A stretch of DNA of 16,027 nucleotides, from assembly GCA_934500865.1 (NCBI GenBank), contig CAKSUD010000034.1:1-16027 (forward strand), in the 5' to 3' direction. Shown in pieces: positions 15,051-16,027 of the stretch. A model generated the notes under the pieces. That model was given only the letters and a program-made list of their open reading frames with translations. It was not told the DNA's origin and did no database searches. This stretch comes from an uncultured Clostridia bacterium. Lineage in GTDB: Bacteria > Bacillota > Clostridia > TANB77 > RGIG9151. The position numbers were made by a program, and so were the translations under genes. Position 1 is the first letter of the stretch; each line of letters begins with the position of its first letter.

Positions 15051-15174
15051 AAATTGACCTCCGGAATATTACAAAAATATTTCAAGCGATATTTATTTTA
15101 AACAATCACTTGACAAAACCTCTTGTACGCGCTATTATATTTACAGAATACTTATTCCTGATAATCGCTTGAAA
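15036..15174. repeat. Three copies of CGCTTGAAA in the divergent control region
   Basis: CGCTTGAAA occurs on the plus strand at 15036-15044 (within the first codons of the minus-strand gene) and at 15166-15174, and on the minus strand at 15080-15088. The last two share ATCGCTTGAAA and face each other across the promoter at 15110-15138. This spacing looks like operator sites for a regulator controlling both divergent genes. The repeats are seen directly; the operator role is inferred. Confidence 0.45.
15110..15138 (+). promoter_or_regulatory. Strong sigma-A promoter of the RepA-like ATPase gene
   Basis: TTGACA (15110-15115), a perfect -35, is followed after 17 bases by TATTAT (15133-15138). 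Transcription would start near 15145 and leave a leader of about 100 bases before the gene. The flanking CGCTTGAAA repeats could control it. Confidence 0.75.
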
Positions 15175-15211
15175 CTATTGTACCACTATTTTTTATTTTT
15201 TGCAATAGTTT
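15172..15211 (+). promoter_or_regulatory. Weak leader hairpin upstream of the ATPase gene
   Basis: AAACTATTG (15172-15180) is the exact reverse complement of CAATAGTTT (15203-15211), with a 22-base loop. It lies in the transcribed leader and partly overlaps the last CGCTTGAAA copy. It is AT-rich and may simply be chance or a protein site. Confidence 0.3.
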
Positions 15212-15242
15212 TAATAATTTTAATGGAGGAGGTGAAATAAAT

Positions 15243-16027
15243 ATGAGCAAGGTTTTAAAAACCGTAAACGGTGAAATGCTGATGAATACCTTTTTACCGC
15301 CGATAGAATTTGCGGTGGAAAGTTTAATTCCGCAGGGACTGCATGTTTTATCGGGAAGTCCGAAAATCGGTAAATCGTGGCTGGCGCTTATGCTGTGTTT
15401 AAAGGTTTCTAAAGGAGAAAAGCTTTGGAATTTTGAAACCAAGCAAGGCACTGCACTGTATCTTTGCCTTGAAGACAGTCTTGTAAGAATTCAAAGCAGA
15501 TTGTTTGACATAACAGACGATGCTCCGCCTAATATCCACTTTGCAACCTTTGCAGAAAGCATCGGCAGCGGCATCGAGGAACAGATTGAAAATTTCTGTT
15601 TGAGTAACAAAAATACCAAACTGGTCGTTATCGACACCTTTCAAAAAATACGTACTATCTCAAATGATAATGCCTACGCTAGCGATTACAAAGATATAAG
15701 TATTCTAAAAAATATTGCGGACAAGCTGAAAATTGCAATTGTCCTCATACATCATTTGAGAAAGCAAAAAGATGACGATCCGATGAATATGGTGTCGGGC
15801 ACAACAGGAATTACCGGCGGTGCAGATTCGAGTTTTGTTCTTTGCAAGTCAAAGCGTGCCGGCTCACGGGCAACACTTTACTGCACGGGACGGGATATTG
15901 AATATCGGGAACTGGAACTTAATTTTAATGCCAGCAACAAAAGCTGGGAATTGGTTTCCGACAGTGCAGAAAACCCCGAAATACTTCTCGAAGATATTAC
16001 CGCAACTGTTGTTCGGTTTATGCAGAA
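15243..16027 (+). CDS. RepA-like RecA-fold AAA ATPase of a mobile element (3' end outside window)
   Basis: The first 261 codons of an ATPase. Walker A is GSPKIGKS (38-45) and Walker B is LVVID (127-131). 'LCLEDSLVRIQSRL' (74-87), 'IVLIHHLRK' (166-174) and 'SGTTGITGGADSSFVL' (185-200) match RepA-type hexameric helicases of plasmids and the related ATPases in clostridial integrative elements. The role is most likely unwinding or loading at the element's replication or transfer origin. GGAGGAGGTG at 15225-15234, 8 bases before ATG 15243, is an excellent ribosome binding site, and a near-consensus promoter lies upstream. It is divergent from the DUF6076-like gene. The C-terminal part is cut off by the window end, so any primase or DNA-binding fusion cannot be judged. 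Family call firm; role inferred. Confidence 0.88.
   Translation, partial: MSKVLKTVNGEMLMNTFLPPIEFAVESLIPQGLHVLSGSPKIGKSWLALMLCLKVSKGEKLWNFETKQGTALYLCLEDSLVRIQSRLFDITDDAPPNIHFATFAESIGSGIEEQIENFCLSNKNTKLVVIDTFQKIRTISNDNAYASDYKDISILKNIADKLKIAIVLIHHLRKQKDDDPMNMVSGTTGITGGADSSFVLCKSKRAGSRATLYCTGRDIEYRELELNFNASNKSWELVSDSAENPEILLEDITATVVRFMQ

Noticed and set aside
1..16027. CRISPR array, insertion sequence, tRNA or rRNA gene
   Set aside because: I looked for regularly spaced repeats, transposase motifs and cloverleaf or rRNA sequence and saw none.

Overview
The window looks like an AT-rich Firmicutes chromosome, most likely a gut Clostridia (Lachnospiraceae or Oscillospiraceae type). The reasons are the low GC, strong AGGAGG-type ribosome binding sites, sigma-A style promoters, TGA used as a stop, and small mobile-element families (DUF6809-like and DUF6076-like genes, a RepA-like ATPase) that I know from such genomes. 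No rRNA, tRNA, CRISPR array or transposase was found. The species cannot be named from the sequence.

Layout: (1) 1-212 is the 3' end of a Fic-family gene. It is followed by a non-coding stretch with a perfect 12-bp hairpin terminator and a good promoter. (2) 588-8076 is a tightly packed operon: a small HTH regulator, two cytosine-C5 methyltransferases, an McrB-like AAA+ GTPase, an McrC-like PD-(D/E)XK nuclease, a third C5 methyltransferase and a Vsr mismatch endonuclease. The first four enzymes match the plan of the LlaJI/BsuMI class of restriction-modification systems, where two methyltransferases protect the site and an McrBC-type motor-nuclease pair cuts unprotected DNA. (3) After a stretch that looks like a decayed gene, 8409-10370 encodes a 653-residue protein with two cysteine clusters and a C-terminal PD-(D/E)XK-like core. 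It is a candidate restriction enzyme partnered with the third methyltransferase and Vsr. (4) 10479-11389 is a two-gene operon for an ArsC/Spx-like thioredoxin-fold protein and a flavin reductase-like protein, with its own promoter. (5) 11416-13612 holds an undescribed-looking pair: a HEPN-type protein with an R-x4-H motif, and a protein of unknown function whose 5' end is split over two frames at an A-AAA-AAG slippery heptamer. (6) 13685-16027 is mobile-element backbone: two overlapping small genes, a strong convergent terminator, a reverse-strand zinc-finger protein, a divergent promoter region with repeated CGCTTGAAA motifs, and a RepA-like ATPase that runs off the end.

Taken together this is a defence island on or beside an integrated mobile element. 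It probably carries two restriction-modification systems with different specificity in one transcription unit, plus a candidate HEPN-based abortive system. The most novel parts are the 653-residue nuclease candidate and the HEPN/frameshifted-partner pair.
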